Shown here in pieces: positions 32,987 through 45,209 of a DNA stretch of 64,000 nt. Every line of letters begins with the position of its first letter. The stretch's first letter is position 1. Under the pieces are notes generated by a model. That model was not told the origin of the DNA and did not search any database. It saw only the letters and a list, made by a program, of their open reading frames with translations. Source of the DNA: Erythroxylum novogranatense. Its lineage: Eukaryota; Streptophyta; Magnoliopsida; Malpighiales; Erythroxylaceae. The position numbers were made by a program, and so were the translations under genes. Location of the stretch: NCBI GenBank assembly GCA_029891385.1, contig CM057233.1, forward strand, positions 9,489,460-9,553,459, in the 5' to 3' direction.

Positions 32987-33998
32987 TGTTAAGTCAAAAG
33001 GACTTCACTTCTATTAATTTTGATGACAATCAAATCATAATAATCTTAGAAATATGTGAACTGTTTTGATGAGTTTGTTAAGTATGTAGATAAATGTATG
33101 TAACACTTAGGTAACCACAGTCGAAGCATAAGACAAAGTCGAAGCATAAGACAAAGCATAACATAAGACGAAGCATAGGACGAAGTCGAAGCATAAGATG
33201 AAGCGTAGCAACATAAGATGAAGTCGAAGCATAAGACAAAACATAAGATGAAGCATAAGACGAAGCGGAATAACAAACGAAATGTAGTAATAGAAGAAAC
33301 GTTATTCTAGACGATACAAAAGGAAGATATTCTAGAACGTCAGTCAGTTAATTAGTTGGAGTTAGTTACATGACTTAACTAATAACTGTTTCTAGAAGAT
33401 TCAAGAAGCAGTTATCAAGAAGACAGTTGGAGACTTAGGCTATAACTATTAGTTTTAGTTGAAAACTACATACAAATAGAGAATTAATCTTAAACATTTT
33501 GATATTAGGAAAAATTTCATATTCAAAGTGCAAAAGAAGTGAGCGAATACATCTGTAACGTGAAAGCTCAAAAATACTTTTCTTAGAGAGAGAAAGGAAG
33601 GCTAGAGCCTGGAGAGGCTCATATAGCTGATAAAGAATACTTGGTCAGAGAGACTTGAAGAGGCTCTACGTGTTGAAAGAATACTTGTAAAGTTGACGAG
33701 TATAGTGAAATCTCAAAAAAACTTTGGGGACTAGACGTAGCCTCAAGTTTGGGGTGAACTAGTATAAAATCGCAGCATCTATTCTCTAACCCTTATCCTC
33801 AATTTTCTTATGTTAGACAAGTAGATAATATTACTTGCAACTGCATTGCTTATCAACTTTAGTAAAGCATTTTAGTAATCATTTGAATTTTGTAAAGAAA
33901 TTCAAGAAGTCTCAAAATATTAATATTTCTGAAAAGATTACACAATTCAACCCCCTTCTTGCGTAGTTTACGTATTATATCAGATTTGTATATTAACA
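32987..33998 (+). mobile_element. Ty1/copia 5' LTR (SIRE/Maximus-like)
   Basis: It starts TGTTAAGTC and ends TATTAACA, with short terminal inverted ends. Internal phrases (TTGGGGACTAGACGTAGCC, GTTTGGGGTGAACTAGTATA, CAACCCCCTTCTTGCG) are characteristic of SIRE-type LTRs. The exact right end could be a few bases later. A copia PBS and gag follow. No second LTR is visible in the window. Confidence 0.75.
33119..33275 (+). repeat. Minisatellite in copia LTR (GAAGCATAAGACRAA)
   Basis: About ten degenerate copies of a 12-18 bp unit, TCGAAGCATAAGACRAAG, occur in tandem. Confidence 0.88.
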
Positions 33999-34014
33999 AG
34001 TGATTTACTTCAGT

Positions 34015-34026
34015 TAGTATCAGAGC
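34015..34026 (+). other. Copia primer-binding site (initiator tRNA-Met type)
   Basis: TAGTATCAGAGC differs at one base from TGGTATCAGAGC and is followed by AAGG as in SIRE elements. Confidence 0.75.
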
Positions 34027-34061
34027 AAGGTTTCCAAAAAATATTGTCGCAAAGTGAGGAC

Positions 34062-34066
34062 AAAGA
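34062..34066. repeat. Target-site duplication AAAGA (left)
   Basis: It is repeated exactly at 38242-38246. Confidence 0.9.
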
Positions 34067-34502
34067 TGTAACACCCCACTCCCGCAAGACCCGAACCCGA
34101 CATCGACGGTGATATCCAGGTCCGTGCCCCTCAAGGGTGGCGTGCTACATCACTCAGTATAAAACTCAGTATAACATTTTCTCCTCTTATTATTATTATT
34201 TTTAAACCGTTCATTAACGTGACATAAACAGTAAGAAACTTGAGCCCATGTTCACAATTAATCATTTTCAGTTATTACAGTCATCCAATAATAATTTTAC
34301 AATCAGTCAATGTAAAACAATAGAACCACAATGGCTCATTATAAATACAAAGCATTATTGCACAATGATTGCGGAATACAATTTGATAAGACACTAATGC
34401 AGACACGAACTGATCCCGACCTCTATCCTTCACTTGCCTACAGTAGACATACTCCCGTGTCAAACGGGGTATTCTTCAAGACCTGAAAAATAGATGTAAA
34501 TT

Positions 34503-34554
34503 TTGGGTGAGTTTTACGAACTCAGTGAGTGACCATCATCGATGGTTCACCCAA
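34503..34554 (-). other. Conserved hairpin near intron 2 acceptor
   Basis: TTGGGTGA and TCACCCAA arms enclose TGAGTTTTACGAACTCA and GACCATCATCGATGGTT. Confidence 0.8.
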
Positions 34555-34854
34555 TCACATAACATATAACACATACTTTCATTTCCATTAAGTCACAATT
34601 CATATTCCCTATCATACCTCACATTCACATACAGTTTCATATTTTCATTATGTCGATACAATGTCATATTCAATATAATCAAATCGATCATTCAATCCAA
34701 TTTATCATTCCCATTCAACACAATGTCACATTCCCATTCAATACAGTGTTGCAGTCTCATTCAATACAAGTAATTCAACCATTCCCATTCCGTACAATCA
34801 AATCAATCATGTTATGCATATGTGCATGAGACCCACTTTCCATTTAATTACTTT

Positions 34855-35060
34855 GTTGTGACCGAGTGTCTAAATTGTCCCGTACCCATGGATATCGGGC
34901 TCATTGAAACTGTCCCATATAGGGCTCATTGTAAACTGTCCCATATAGGGCTCATTGTAAACTGTCCCATGAAGGGCTCATTGTCGTTGAGCCTGAGGCT
35001 CTGAATCAGTATCTGAGCACGAAGCTCTTTTCACTCATTGTTGACTACTCTGGTCACAAC
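34855..35060 (-). repeat. Hairpin array with closing stem; ~27-bp tandem units
   Basis: GTTGTGACC pairs with GGTCACAAC at 35052-35060. The array includes three units of GGGCTCATTGTAAACTGTCC plus CATATA, a TGAGCC-TGA-GGCTCT hairpin and GAGC-ACGAA-GCTC. Confidence 0.78.
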
Positions 35061-35419
35061 TCCCATTATCTTTCATGTATTCATGTAGTGGAATGCCTTA
35101 TGCATATTTGCATGCGCTCAGTCAATCATAATTACTATCATCGGACCGTAGTCCGGCATTCGACATCTAATTAAGAAGTCACATTTCATTTATGTGCAAT
35201 TATGCATGCAAGATATTTTAACAATCTCAATATATACACTTAGGTCATCCCATTCACATTCAAGGAGCACTTCAATAACACAATTCCCAATACATAATCA
35301 ATCACCGGACCTCCTGTCCGGAACCCATATTTAATCACAATCAATAAAATAAATCAATACTCATTCAACATATAACAAAAGCAAATAACCAATAAATAAG
35401 ACCATCTAGGTCTACTCAC

Positions 35420-35481
35420 AGTACGCTCCAGATTTGCATTGGTTTCCAATTTCTGGGAACGCCTGAGTGCGGACATTTATC
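35420..35481 (-). other. Putative LTR mini-exon (62 nt), diverged
   Basis: It is bounded by TGCAG| and |GTGAGT on the minus strand. The body has diverged more than in other copies, but the length is kept. Confidence 0.4.
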
Positions 35482-38241
35482 CTGCATTGCCAATTTATGC
35501 CATATGCACACATTAATCACTTTGCATAAGAATTCCCATTTATGCACAAATATAGAATAAGGACAATGCATGTTCATGATATTCCCGGCCCTAATCCCAT
35601 TTTGTTCCATCAGAAAAATCCGTTTCAAAATAAGAAATCCAATGGCGCTGACGGCGCTCAATTTGGTCCTGTATAGGTCCCCAATTAAATAAAACAGTGA
35701 GTAAAGACTCCGTTACCCGGGCCCACGTCAATTTTCCGTCCACAAATCCTCAATTTCTCAAAAAATGAAATTAAATAATCATTGAATCGGATGCCTCAAG
35801 AATCAGGTCAATCGGACGTCGGACGGAAAAGTTATTCACGAAAGAAACCAAAATTCAAATAAAACAATTAATATATCTATATCTATAAACCCTTATTTCC
35901 TCATTTTTTTCCTGTTTTCCAACCGAATTTCAATCCTCTATAACTTTTTGTACACAATTTAGAAAATTGCAAACCATACCTTGTTGGAAAGATAATGAAA
36001 CCCTTTACAAGTTTCATTTAGACCATTCAACTTAATTCCACCCCTAAGGGTGTCAAAAATCCCATGAAAACTACTGCTCACTCAAAGTCACTCAACACAG
36101 TACAATATCTTGTAAATTCAGTAACTTTCATTATCTTCAGTCAAAAATTACACAATAAATATGCTTATCAAGATCACAATGTTATCTAAAATTTTCATGA
36201 ATAACCAAAATCCCAATTCATTTACTAACTAGGTCAAATAATTCACCTAAGAATCTATCTAATAAACTGCCCCAATCTGAGCAGTAAATTTCCAACCAGT
36301 ATATCTCCTAGCACAAATGTCAAACAAATCACTACTTTATATCCCTGAAAATATAAGATCTCAAACTTAAATTTTCATGAAGAACCCAAATTCCAAATCA
36401 ACTTCTAACAATTTCAAATCTGCCAAACAATGTACTGATCAGGGCAGCAGTGAGAAACCTAATGTAGGTTCAAATTTTGAAAATTCATTACTCCCATAGA
36501 TGATCTCAAAAAATTACATGCTATATACCATTTTCAAGATAATTTCTTCCTCTACAACTCTTCAGAAGATCACTCAAGCCAATTCAATTCACAGAAATTG
36601 CTAAAATTGCTTCTAATCAGAATATGCACCAAATCCACTCTTAGTCTAGGTTTCACCAAATTGCTCAAAATCAGTCAATGGTTAGCAGTGAATATCTCCC
36701 AATATACATATCAAAAAATTGCAAAATCAGTGGAAATGGAAAGAGAACTTAATAAGCTTCAACTTTCATTTATACCATTATCCCTAACTCCATCTCAATT
36801 AATTTAGAAAAATCATCAAAACACTTAGGTTATGTGGTTCGGTTACTGTTCATTCCAGCCATCAACAGTAACTTTCCATGCTAAAATTCACCCTCTTAAG
36901 ACTAAAATTAGACAACACCTATTTCACACAAAAATGTAGCCAACAACCTAAAGTTTAATTGGGCAGAAACCTCACCTCATTTGCATAACCACACAATGAG
37001 TTATGTAAAAAATAGTACAGTAGGTCAAAATCCATTTTCCAGCTTTCATCTTCAACTTACACTTCCTATCATGCCAATTCAAATTCTACTACCATAAGCA
37101 TCTCAATTAGACACAAAATCAGTCCCTACATCATTCATACATTCACTAGGAGTACCTACCATAAGTTGGCAGCACCTACCTCTTAAATTCTTTGCAAGAA
37201 TAATCATCCATATTCAATTCAAAATCATATAAAACACATTTTCTTTCATTCCCTATATTTTACCTAATCAAACCATAAATCAACTCTCAATTTAACAAAA
37301 AAATTACATAACCACATATACCAACATAGTTCTCATACAATTTAATGCAAAGACATCACAATTCATGCATTTCATCAACAAAAGAAGGCAAAAACTGAAT
37401 CTTTACCTATTAAAACTTCCAAATCCTTAACTCTTCACAAGGCCACCAAGTCACTTCCTCACAACACCATAACTGATCCTCATCATCACTAGAGAGGGGG
37501 GTGAGGTTTTGGTTACCTTTTTAATGGACAAGGAAAAGCAACAAAGGAGAAAAGAGTGGAGAAGATGAGCAAAAGTTGACAAAATAATAAGAAAGGAGAA
37601 GACCTATGTCGATGATGGAGAGGCTTTTATCCAAGCACCTTCTTCCCTTTTTAGAGCTAAGCATTTTTTTTTAGTTTTCTACATGGATGTGTCGTGAAGA
37701 GATGAGTGGAAAATACAAGCATTAAATATGCTAAGGTGAGTCATCATGCCACTTGGCATGTAAAGAGAGGAAAAAAGACTAAACCATAAAATTAAACCCT
37801 AATGAAATAAATCTTTGACCCATTTAATTCCAATGTCCCAAATTTCAATACCAAAATAATGTACCCAATATTATAGTGCCATTGGATAACAATTTTCGCT
37901 ACCGAAAATCAACCGGTTCGTCACTTGGTGATTTTTTTTCCGGTCCGGGAATTTTCTCCAGAAAATTCCAGAAAAATTCCTGTAATTCCCGTAAAATGTC
38001 AAATACATAAAAACGCAGTCCAATGAATTTTTCAAATACAATTTCCACATTATTCACAATAAAATGCCGTTTAGGCCCAATACCAGGAAATAATCATGAA
38101 TGCATGTACAGATATTTTTCATGTGCAAAAAATCATTGTTTGCAAATACCAGTATGCATGAACAATTCTAATTAATCCCAATCACTCTCATCCTTTACTA
38201 AATTACTATTTTCCCCTTCCTGTCGGGGGTGGGATGTTACA

Positions 38242-38246
38242 AAAGA
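38242..38246. repeat. Target-site duplication AAAGA (right)
   Basis: It matches 34062-34066. Confidence 0.9.
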
Positions 38247-38249
38247 TCC

Positions 38250-38816
38250 ATGGTTGAATCACATGTTTTTATAGCTGAAGGTGCCTCAATCACAAGACCT
38301 CCTGCATTCAATGGTGAGGATTATCATTATTAGAAGGACATGATGCGACTCTTCATAAAATCCACACATATTGATCTTTGGGATATCATCGATAATGTTC
38401 TATATGCACCAATAGATGATGAAGGCAATATCATTTCTTGTAATAGATGCTTAGCCGATTAGAAAGCTCGATTTTTGTTGAACTCAAAGGCTAAGTTCTT
38501 TCTAAGTTGTACCCTAAGTAAAAGTGAATATGATAAGGTTCATGGATGCTTATCTGCAAAGAAGATGTGGGACACATTAGCCATTGCACACATAGGCACA
38601 AAACAAGTGAAAGAGTCCAAGATCAGTATTCTTGTTCATTAGTATGAGTTGTTCAAAATAAAAGATGAGGAATCTATTGATCAGATGTTTGGACAATTTC
38701 AAATAATCGTTAACGGACTTAAAGCACTTGGAAGAACCTACGATAATCAAGATCATGTCAGGAAGATTCTCAGAAGCTTACCTAAAAGATGGAGACCCAA
38801 GGTTACAACAATATGA
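38250..38816 (+). pseudogene. gag: Ty1/copia gag (UBN2-type), truncated
   Basis: Copia gag polyproteins assemble particles around element RNA. From ATG 38250 one frame runs 188 codons to TGA 38814-38816. It matches the UBN2-type gag of SIRE-like elements: ITRPPAFNGEDYHY near the N-terminus, KARFLLNSKAKFFLSCTLS in the middle, KKMWDTLAIAHIGTKQVKES and DQMFGQFQIIVNGLKALGR near the C-terminal half, then RKILRSLPKRWRPKVTTI. Three internal stops are all TAG, at positions expected to be Trp or Gln, and no frameshift is present. Nothing like the zinc knuckle or pol follows, so the copia element is cut at about 38815. The solo LTR 34067-38241 separates this gag from its PBS. Confidence 0.85.
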
Positions 38817-38819
38817 TTT

Positions 38820-39950
38820 TAGTTCCAGTATGATTTTGTTTTACCTTTCATTTTAGATTAGGTTTTGATTAATTGATCTTTGTTTTAGAGTGTTTTAGGA
38901 TAGTAAAATTAAACATCCTGAGGAGAATTGTGCACAAATATGACATTAGGGGTTATGTGTTTATGAGTTATTATCTTAAAGGGTAAAATTTTTGTGTTCA
39001 AGCATTAAGGTTTGAAGGTTTATGTTTTTATAGAGAGTTACACAGTCTCTGACTCCTTAATGTTCTATTGCACATTCTAATACACACCCATGTACTAGAC
39101 CGTGTAACCTTACGAAAAAATGCAACTCTGTGTATCAAACTGTGTACTCTCACGATACACTTTAAAATGCCTTTAACGTTCAAACTTTTCAATTTTCCCT
39201 TTTACTCTCTCTGAAACTATCACTACCTTCTTTTCTCCCATTCAAATTTCTTATAATCTTTGGCCAATCTAGGAATACCCAAGTAATTCCTTTAATTTCA
39301 CTTGTTTAATTAAATATTTTGCTTTATTTTGGTGATTTTTTTAAAAAATTGCTTGAATTGAGAATTGTGAATATATGAGAGTTTTGTGTGATTGATTCTT
39401 ATTATAGTTTGGAAGTTGATTAACTACAGTACCCAATTGATTATATGAGTTAATTTGACAAATCGCATGAAATTTGGGTAAAAATTCAACTTAATTTGCA
39501 TAAACTTGCAATTATTACTTATTACGTGCTTCATTACGATATTTTTATGTTTAATCAGGTTTATTAGTTAATCCAAAGTTAATTAAGACTGGGTTTGTGT
39601 TTAATTGCATAGGTTTAGTGTGCATCAATTTTATGTAATTGATAATTTAGGATTTTTAATATCAATTTAGGGTTAGAATTGTAATTTAACAATTTAGTTA
39701 GTTTAATATTTTAATTGCACTATTTCTAATTTTAATTTTGAGAATAATTAGTTTTAAGTTATTTCCTAATTCAATTTGTTTAATTGTTTATTTCGTTATT
39801 TGTTTTAGTTTATTAATTATTTAGTTGTTTAATTTTTTCTAATTAGTTTGTTTTTATAATTAATAAGTAATGAGCATGATCGAAATTATGTGTGGGGATA
39901 AGCACACTGATTTATATCTCAATTTTCTCACACTTATTTAAAGTTGCAGG
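38820..39950 (+). mobile_element. Non-coding upstream part of Athila-type element IV
   Basis: A+T-rich DNA with no coding text. CACAYSCATGTACTAGACCGT-like repeats occur at 39080-39165, similar to those near 25950, and an Athila-type TGTGTGGGGATAAGCAC motif at 39889-39905 precedes the decayed ORF. No clear LTR ends or PBS are found. Confidence 0.4.
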
Positions 39951-39954
39951 AAAA

Positions 39955-41160
39955 ATGACACAATCACGACGTGATAAAGAAACTTTAAGAAAGAAGCATT
40001 GAGGCAAGTCTTCCATGATAATCCAGCCTTTAGAGAGGCCATGGATGTTATTATTCAACATTGGAACTCAAGAGGAATAATGTTAAAGGATGAAGGATAA
40101 GAAGTTTGGTGCTAATTGATGCATCAATCGGGAGGCTTTAGAGCAGGTTGGCTTAGCCCAACAGGTTAGGGAGTTAGTAGATATAGGACAATGGTTGGAT
40201 TCTTTGAAATCGTAGAATCTTCTTATAGAGAGCTCACTTTAGAGTCCCTTTCCACATTCTCTATAGAGAAGGAATGTTACTATTGGGAGTACCCTAACAC
40301 AGTTTAGCTTAGGATGATGGGGGAGATGCATCATATGAGTTATACTGAGTTCTCCACCATCATGGATCTGTATGGCCAGGAGTATGTTAGGACACTACAA
40401 TACCAAGCATTATGGATAGATCTTTCATATGGGTTGTCTTCGTGGCATTTCTGGAGTCAGATCAACATTGAGGATGATTATGATCGAAGCAAGTCCAAAG
40501 CCTCAACCTTATGCCATCCAGCACTCATATACATTAACAATATCTTGAGTCATACTTTGAGCAATTGAGGAGATAGATAGGGAGTCGTCGGTAATGTGGA
40601 CATTTTCTACCTATAGAGTATGAGTGAGCAGACTCTTATCCATATGGGACATGCATTTATCTAGTTTATCCAACATTAAAGCGAGGAAAAGAAGGTTGGC
40701 ACAATATGTGTTTGATCTTACATGACCATACTGGCGTAAAGAATGGATGTATGTATTTGATTAGCTACCATCGATGCAGAAGATGACAACCATGGTAGCA
40801 CTTAACTTGACAATAATGCAACACATACATATAGTTCATGAACGTCAGGGGCCCACAAGAGACATTTACAAACTTATTATAGAGCCTGACGAGCTAGCAT
40901 TGAGGGAGGAGATAGAGCAAAGCAACCTGCAGTAGATCAGCAGTGGTTGCCACAACCACAACCACCACCTCCAGAGCAGGACAAGGCAACATCTGAAGGG
41001 AAGATTCTAAAAGGTCCTTGAGCTAGGTTCAATAATCCAGCGCAACTGAAGATAGCATTATTAGAGCGATAGGTTAGCTACCTTGTATGTACTAATAGGA
41101 CACTTAGACATCAGCAAGTCAAACTTTTGGAGTGAATAGTAGTCTTTCGGTTACACAGTT
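39955..41160 (+). pseudogene. ATHILA ORF-1-like protein (decayed)
   Basis: The family (Pfam ATHILA ORF-1) is known only from Athila-type elements and has no proven function. Matching fragments appear in order: SSYRELTLESLSTFSIEK (about 40215-40270); an open 84-codon stretch from 40314 with MSYTEFSTIMDLYGQE, FWSQINIEDDYDRSKSKAST, CHPALIYINNILSHTLS; then GVVGNVDIFYL near 40590, HMGHAFI (about 40640), a segment near 40700-40740 (GTICV.SYMTILA) and TRDIYKLIIEPDEL (40857-40900). The family pattern of a YDPSRSKAT...PALRYIH...R.D...GVVS..DLFFL segment is clear. Stops and frame breaks are frequent. Confidence 0.72.
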
Positions 41161-41734
41161 GGGTCAGTTGTGGTATACAGTTGGATGGAGTTAATGCTCT
41201 TAATAGTGAGCCATTTGGGCATTGATTTCTAGCCTCCACCATCTAACGAGGGTGCCTCATTTACAACTCCTCCACTTAGCCAAGGTCACCATCAAGGGAA
41301 CCCATCTTCATTAGATGAGTCAGGATCACATAATGCTTAGTTTGTATGTATTTCTCTTTCTTAATTTTCATTGCATAGTTTTTAGTTATTTTGTTCTCTC
41401 TAACATTATAATTAATGATATCCTTATTTCTTAATTTCAATTACATTATTTTTATTTCTTTTGTTTCTTTTTATCCTTTTTCTTATATTTTTCAAGGCTA
41501 TAGTCAATAATTGGATGGATCAAAATTAGAGAAATTGTCATAATTAGGAAAATACCACTATACCTTCTCACTTATTATATATACTTATATTATGTAAATT
41601 AAGGATAATGTACAACTTAAGTGTGGGGAAGTGGACTATGGTTAGTAAATTAGAATTAATTGATACCATTAGAGAATTATGGTATTTAAATGTATATTTG
41701 GAATAGGAAAATTATCAAGTGACAAGTTAGGTTG
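41160..41734 (+). mobile_element. 3' part of Athila-type element IV
   Basis: No coding text is seen. ACTTAAGTGTGGGGAAGTGG at about 41607-41626 is an Athila-type purine motif. The remainder is A+T-rich. Confidence 0.45.
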
Positions 41735-43498
41735 GTACATGGAAATTAGAATGACAAAGCCTAGGAATTAGTGACATTTGGCATAGCTAATACATTGACA
41801 TTTGGCATCATTCAATGTGTGACACTTGGCACCATAATATGAGGATAAGTGGCCTAGTTAAGTGTAAAAAATGGCAGCTTAAATGGTGGGCAAGTGGGAT
41901 GCCTTGGTGTTAAGTGGCATTTTAAGCTTGTGGCACCTAGCTGGTGATGAAGTATGCTTCTACTAGAGTGATTCCATCTTTCTTCATTCTTGTTTTTCTC
42001 TCCACTGTAACCCCCCATCTTCTTTCAATTTCTGGAATTCTACTGGATTTCTGATCATTACACTAGGAAGCTTTGTAAATTATTCCATTAAGAAGTAGGT
42101 CTTGTGATTCTATCTATTATTACTTTGTTGATGCTGAAAGTTGCACATTAAACTTAGGTATGTGTTGGTTGTTTAGAAGCTTAGTTTAGCTGGATTCTTG
42201 GAGTTGAATTTGAATTTTAGTGAGGGAAGGCAATACTAAACTTGGTATCATGTTAGAAAATGTATTGTTTAATGTTTGAAGTGGATAAAATGTGTAATGA
42301 ATTAAGAAATAATTGAGGATAAAAACTTGATACATGCTGGATACTTGTTAGAAGGAGTAGTTCCACTGAATAGGTATCGGTATTTTAGACATATCTTAAC
42401 TTTTAGCTATTGAAATGAGATGATTTTAAATTCATATTAAACTATATACATAAATATACAACTTTAATGAAGGAATAGAATTTGATTTCTATCACTAAGG
42501 GTTTTGAAATTCGGTTTGAAGTTGAGTTCTAGTTGCTATGCATGGTTGAGAATAGTTTGTAGTATTTTAGGTATAACTCTCAGAATAATGAACCACATTG
42601 CATTATCTTTATTTATTTTGAAACTTAATACATATATGAACATTTTTTAGAAGAACATATTGCCTAAAAACAGCAGTTTCTAGGTCAGAATGGTCATACA
42701 AAACTGATCCAAAAATTTGTACTGTGAAATCAATTGTTTAGAGGTTTTGGGTCACTTATCCCACAATTGTGGGAAATGATTAGGAAGGTGAAAAAAAGAT
42801 CTTTTATGCAATTGATGAACTATATAAAGTTAAGTTAATTTATTTGGTACAATAGGACTTAAATGGACTTGTTTAAGGTGTGTTATGAACTTAAATTGGT
42901 ATTTAATTTAATTTAGTAACACTTAATTTAATTATGCATTATTAATTGAGATGATAATATAAAGAATGTATGGTTTAATAATGATGAATACAACGTTGAA
43001 TTGCCTAGTATGTTCATAAATGAAAGAGTTCCAAAGGCTTATATATTATGAATTGGACATAGACGTTTGTGAATTGGGGATTTTTGTGATGATATTGTAT
43101 TAATTTCCAGACCATCAAGTATTCGAGGAGTTTGATATTTGGGATTGTATAGTAAGTGTTTTTTATTTGTGTGAATATACAAAATTATTGACAACTTAAT
43201 ACCTCTATTGATGCATTGTTGCACATATTGGTAATTGTATGACAAGCTAGTTTGTTTGGAAATTAATGGATATGTCAAGTTAAACAAAATGGAATAAAGT
43301 GGTATGTGTTGCAATATGTTCCTCACATGAGAATTCTGAAATAAACCTGCTTTGTTTTAAAACTGTTAAGTCCTAGTTATGGAAAAACAGGCGTGCTTAG
43401 AAGTGTCTGCAGTTGCTCCTGTTACACTTCAATGTCTCCTATTATTGAGACATAAGTATCTCCTGTTCTATGATAACTATCACAGTATCTCCTATATT
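41735..43498 (+). mobile_element. Unassigned LTR-like stretch
   Basis: No genes are visible. Three short GACATTTGGCAT/GACACTTGGCAC repeats lie at 41771-41835. The last 130 bp hold hairpins such as TGTCTCC...GAGACA with a repeated TATCTCCT, reminiscent of the LTR hairpin arrays. The plus element at 43499 interrupts it. Neither LTR end is certain. Confidence 0.35.
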
Positions 43499-44020
43499 TG
43501 TAACATCTCATCCCTGATGGGAAGGGTAAATTGGTCAATTGGGACAGGCTAGTGAGTCACATTGCATATACTGATTTGAACATTCATTTGGCCTCTAATT
43601 TTAGAGGAATGAGTCGTTTGGCACATGCACATATAGGTACATGCATTCATGACAAGTCTCGGCATTTAATTGTGATTTCGATGTGTTTTGTGAATTGGTT
43701 GAGATTTATGGAATAATTGGGCCTGAATAGTTAAATTGGAAATGTTTTAGAGTGATGGTCAATGGATAATGACTCTTCGAAAATTTTCTGGAAATTCGGG
43801 AGAAAAAGTTCAGACCGAAAATTTTCCGAGTGACGGACTGATCGATTTTATAGGACTGAAATGACTATCCAATGGCCATGGAAAAATTAGGCATATGATT
43901 CTAGAAATTAACATGTCGAGCCATTGAAATTTGGAGACAGATTGGACTAGAAATGATTGTGAAAAGAGAAAGAGATCTAAATGTATTGTGAGGAAAAAGA
44001 CTGGAGGCTTATTTGTTTAT

Positions 44021-44030
44021 CCTTTAAATA
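44021..44030 (+). promoter_or_regulatory. TATA-like box of LTR
   Basis: CCTTTAAATAG is followed by CTTAGGTTTT, as in the solo LTRs at 17938 and 59211. Confidence 0.5.
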
Positions 44031-44397
44031 GCTTAGGTTTTAAATGTTGGAGAAAAGAAATCCTCCTCTCCTTAGGGCACACACGTTTCCTCCTCTGATC
44101 GATCTTTCTTCTTCCTTTGACATTTTGTTTGCTTGTTCCTCCTTGTGCAAAGCCTTGCTTGATGCTTAAGGAAAATGATGTTTTGTGTGATTTTGGGAGC
44201 AAACCGTGGATGCTAGAGAAAAGGGAAAAAAGTTAGAGAAATTTCAGAGATTTGTGGATTTGAGGCTCGATCGGTGAGTATATGGTTTTAATGTTGTTAT
44301 TTAATGTTGTTTGATGCATTTATGGCATTTATAGGGTGATTGGGTAGCTGAGAGTGAGTGAGGACTGGTTTTAGTGAGAGAAATGGGAGAAAATGCG

Positions 44398-44651
44398 TCG
44401 GAGAAGACGATCGGAGTTTCGCACGTCGCGACGTGCACTGAGGGCCTCGTCGCGACGAGTAAACAGTTACACGCAGCGGCGAGCTTGGCTGGATGTCGCG
44501 ACGAGCGTATAATTTTACGCCACGACGAGTCCTTCTCTCTTGCGTCGTGGCGAGCCTAAAGGAAGGTGTTCGCCGCGGCGAGCGTTCTACACGCCGCGGC
44601 GAGTGACCCTTTGTACGCCGCAACGAGGGCTTTGAGGCCGCGGCGAGGACA
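44398..44651 (+). repeat. GC-rich CpG minisatellite (10 units)
   Basis: Ten units fit GYCGCGRCGAG. The sister LTR at 51048-51268 has nine, so a unit changed in number after insertion. Confidence 0.82.
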
Positions 44652-45209
44652 AGATTTCTGAATGAATGTGTTTTAGTTTATAGGGCATAACTAATGATGT
44701 AGACCTCCAATTGAAGTGACGTTTGATTCGTTATGATCTAGAGAAAGGGGTCTACAATCGATACGAAGAATAAAAGTTGATTTCCAATTGGAAAGATCTT
44801 AATTATTGAAAGAAGATTGAGGATATGTTTTTATTGCAACCTAAGGATTGTATTACGATAATTAGATTATAACTTGGGGTCTTTAATGGGTGAAATTGGA
44901 CCAAATGAATAGTAAATTTGGCATTGAGGTCGTTTTTTAGAATACCCTAGTAGGTACGAATTGGTATATTGAACTGAAATTTTAGAAAGGAAATAAGGTG
45001 AAATTTTGTTGATATGATACTGAAATGAAATGAGTCTTTATTGATCAAGTGAGTGAAAGGTTAAATTGTGACCAAAGGAAGTGGAAATTGGGAAATGGCG
45101 GCGGGAAGGTTATGAATAAGCATCGTGCATCTTTTATCTAAGACATGTGCATTTTTTTGGCATCTTTTTGATTGTTCATTTTGTAATGAAAATTATTTAA
45201 TTATTCTAG

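Larger units (their letters stand above)
34067..38241 (-). mobile_element. Solo LTR (4,175 bp) inside the copia element, TSD AAAGA
   Basis: On the minus strand it runs from TGTAACATCCCACCCC at 38241 to a terminal CGGGAGTGGGGTGTTACA-type end at 34067, with AAAGA on both flanks and no interior. It is the same family as the E1 5' LTR: they share LTR end text, the CCCGGGCCCACGTC segment, the 180-bp modules and similar length. Leader marks: weak donor GTAAAG 37401-37406, mini-exon 35420-35481, donor 35414-35419, hairpin array 34855-35060, conserved hairpin 34503-34554 and acceptor 34483-34484. No gene is visible. Confidence 0.92.

Noticed and set aside
44297..44623. 108-codon Arg-rich frame on the minus strand, and similar frames at 18386, 51000 and 59556
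   Set aside because: They arise from the stop-poor GC-rich minisatellite and are not conserved in frame between copies.
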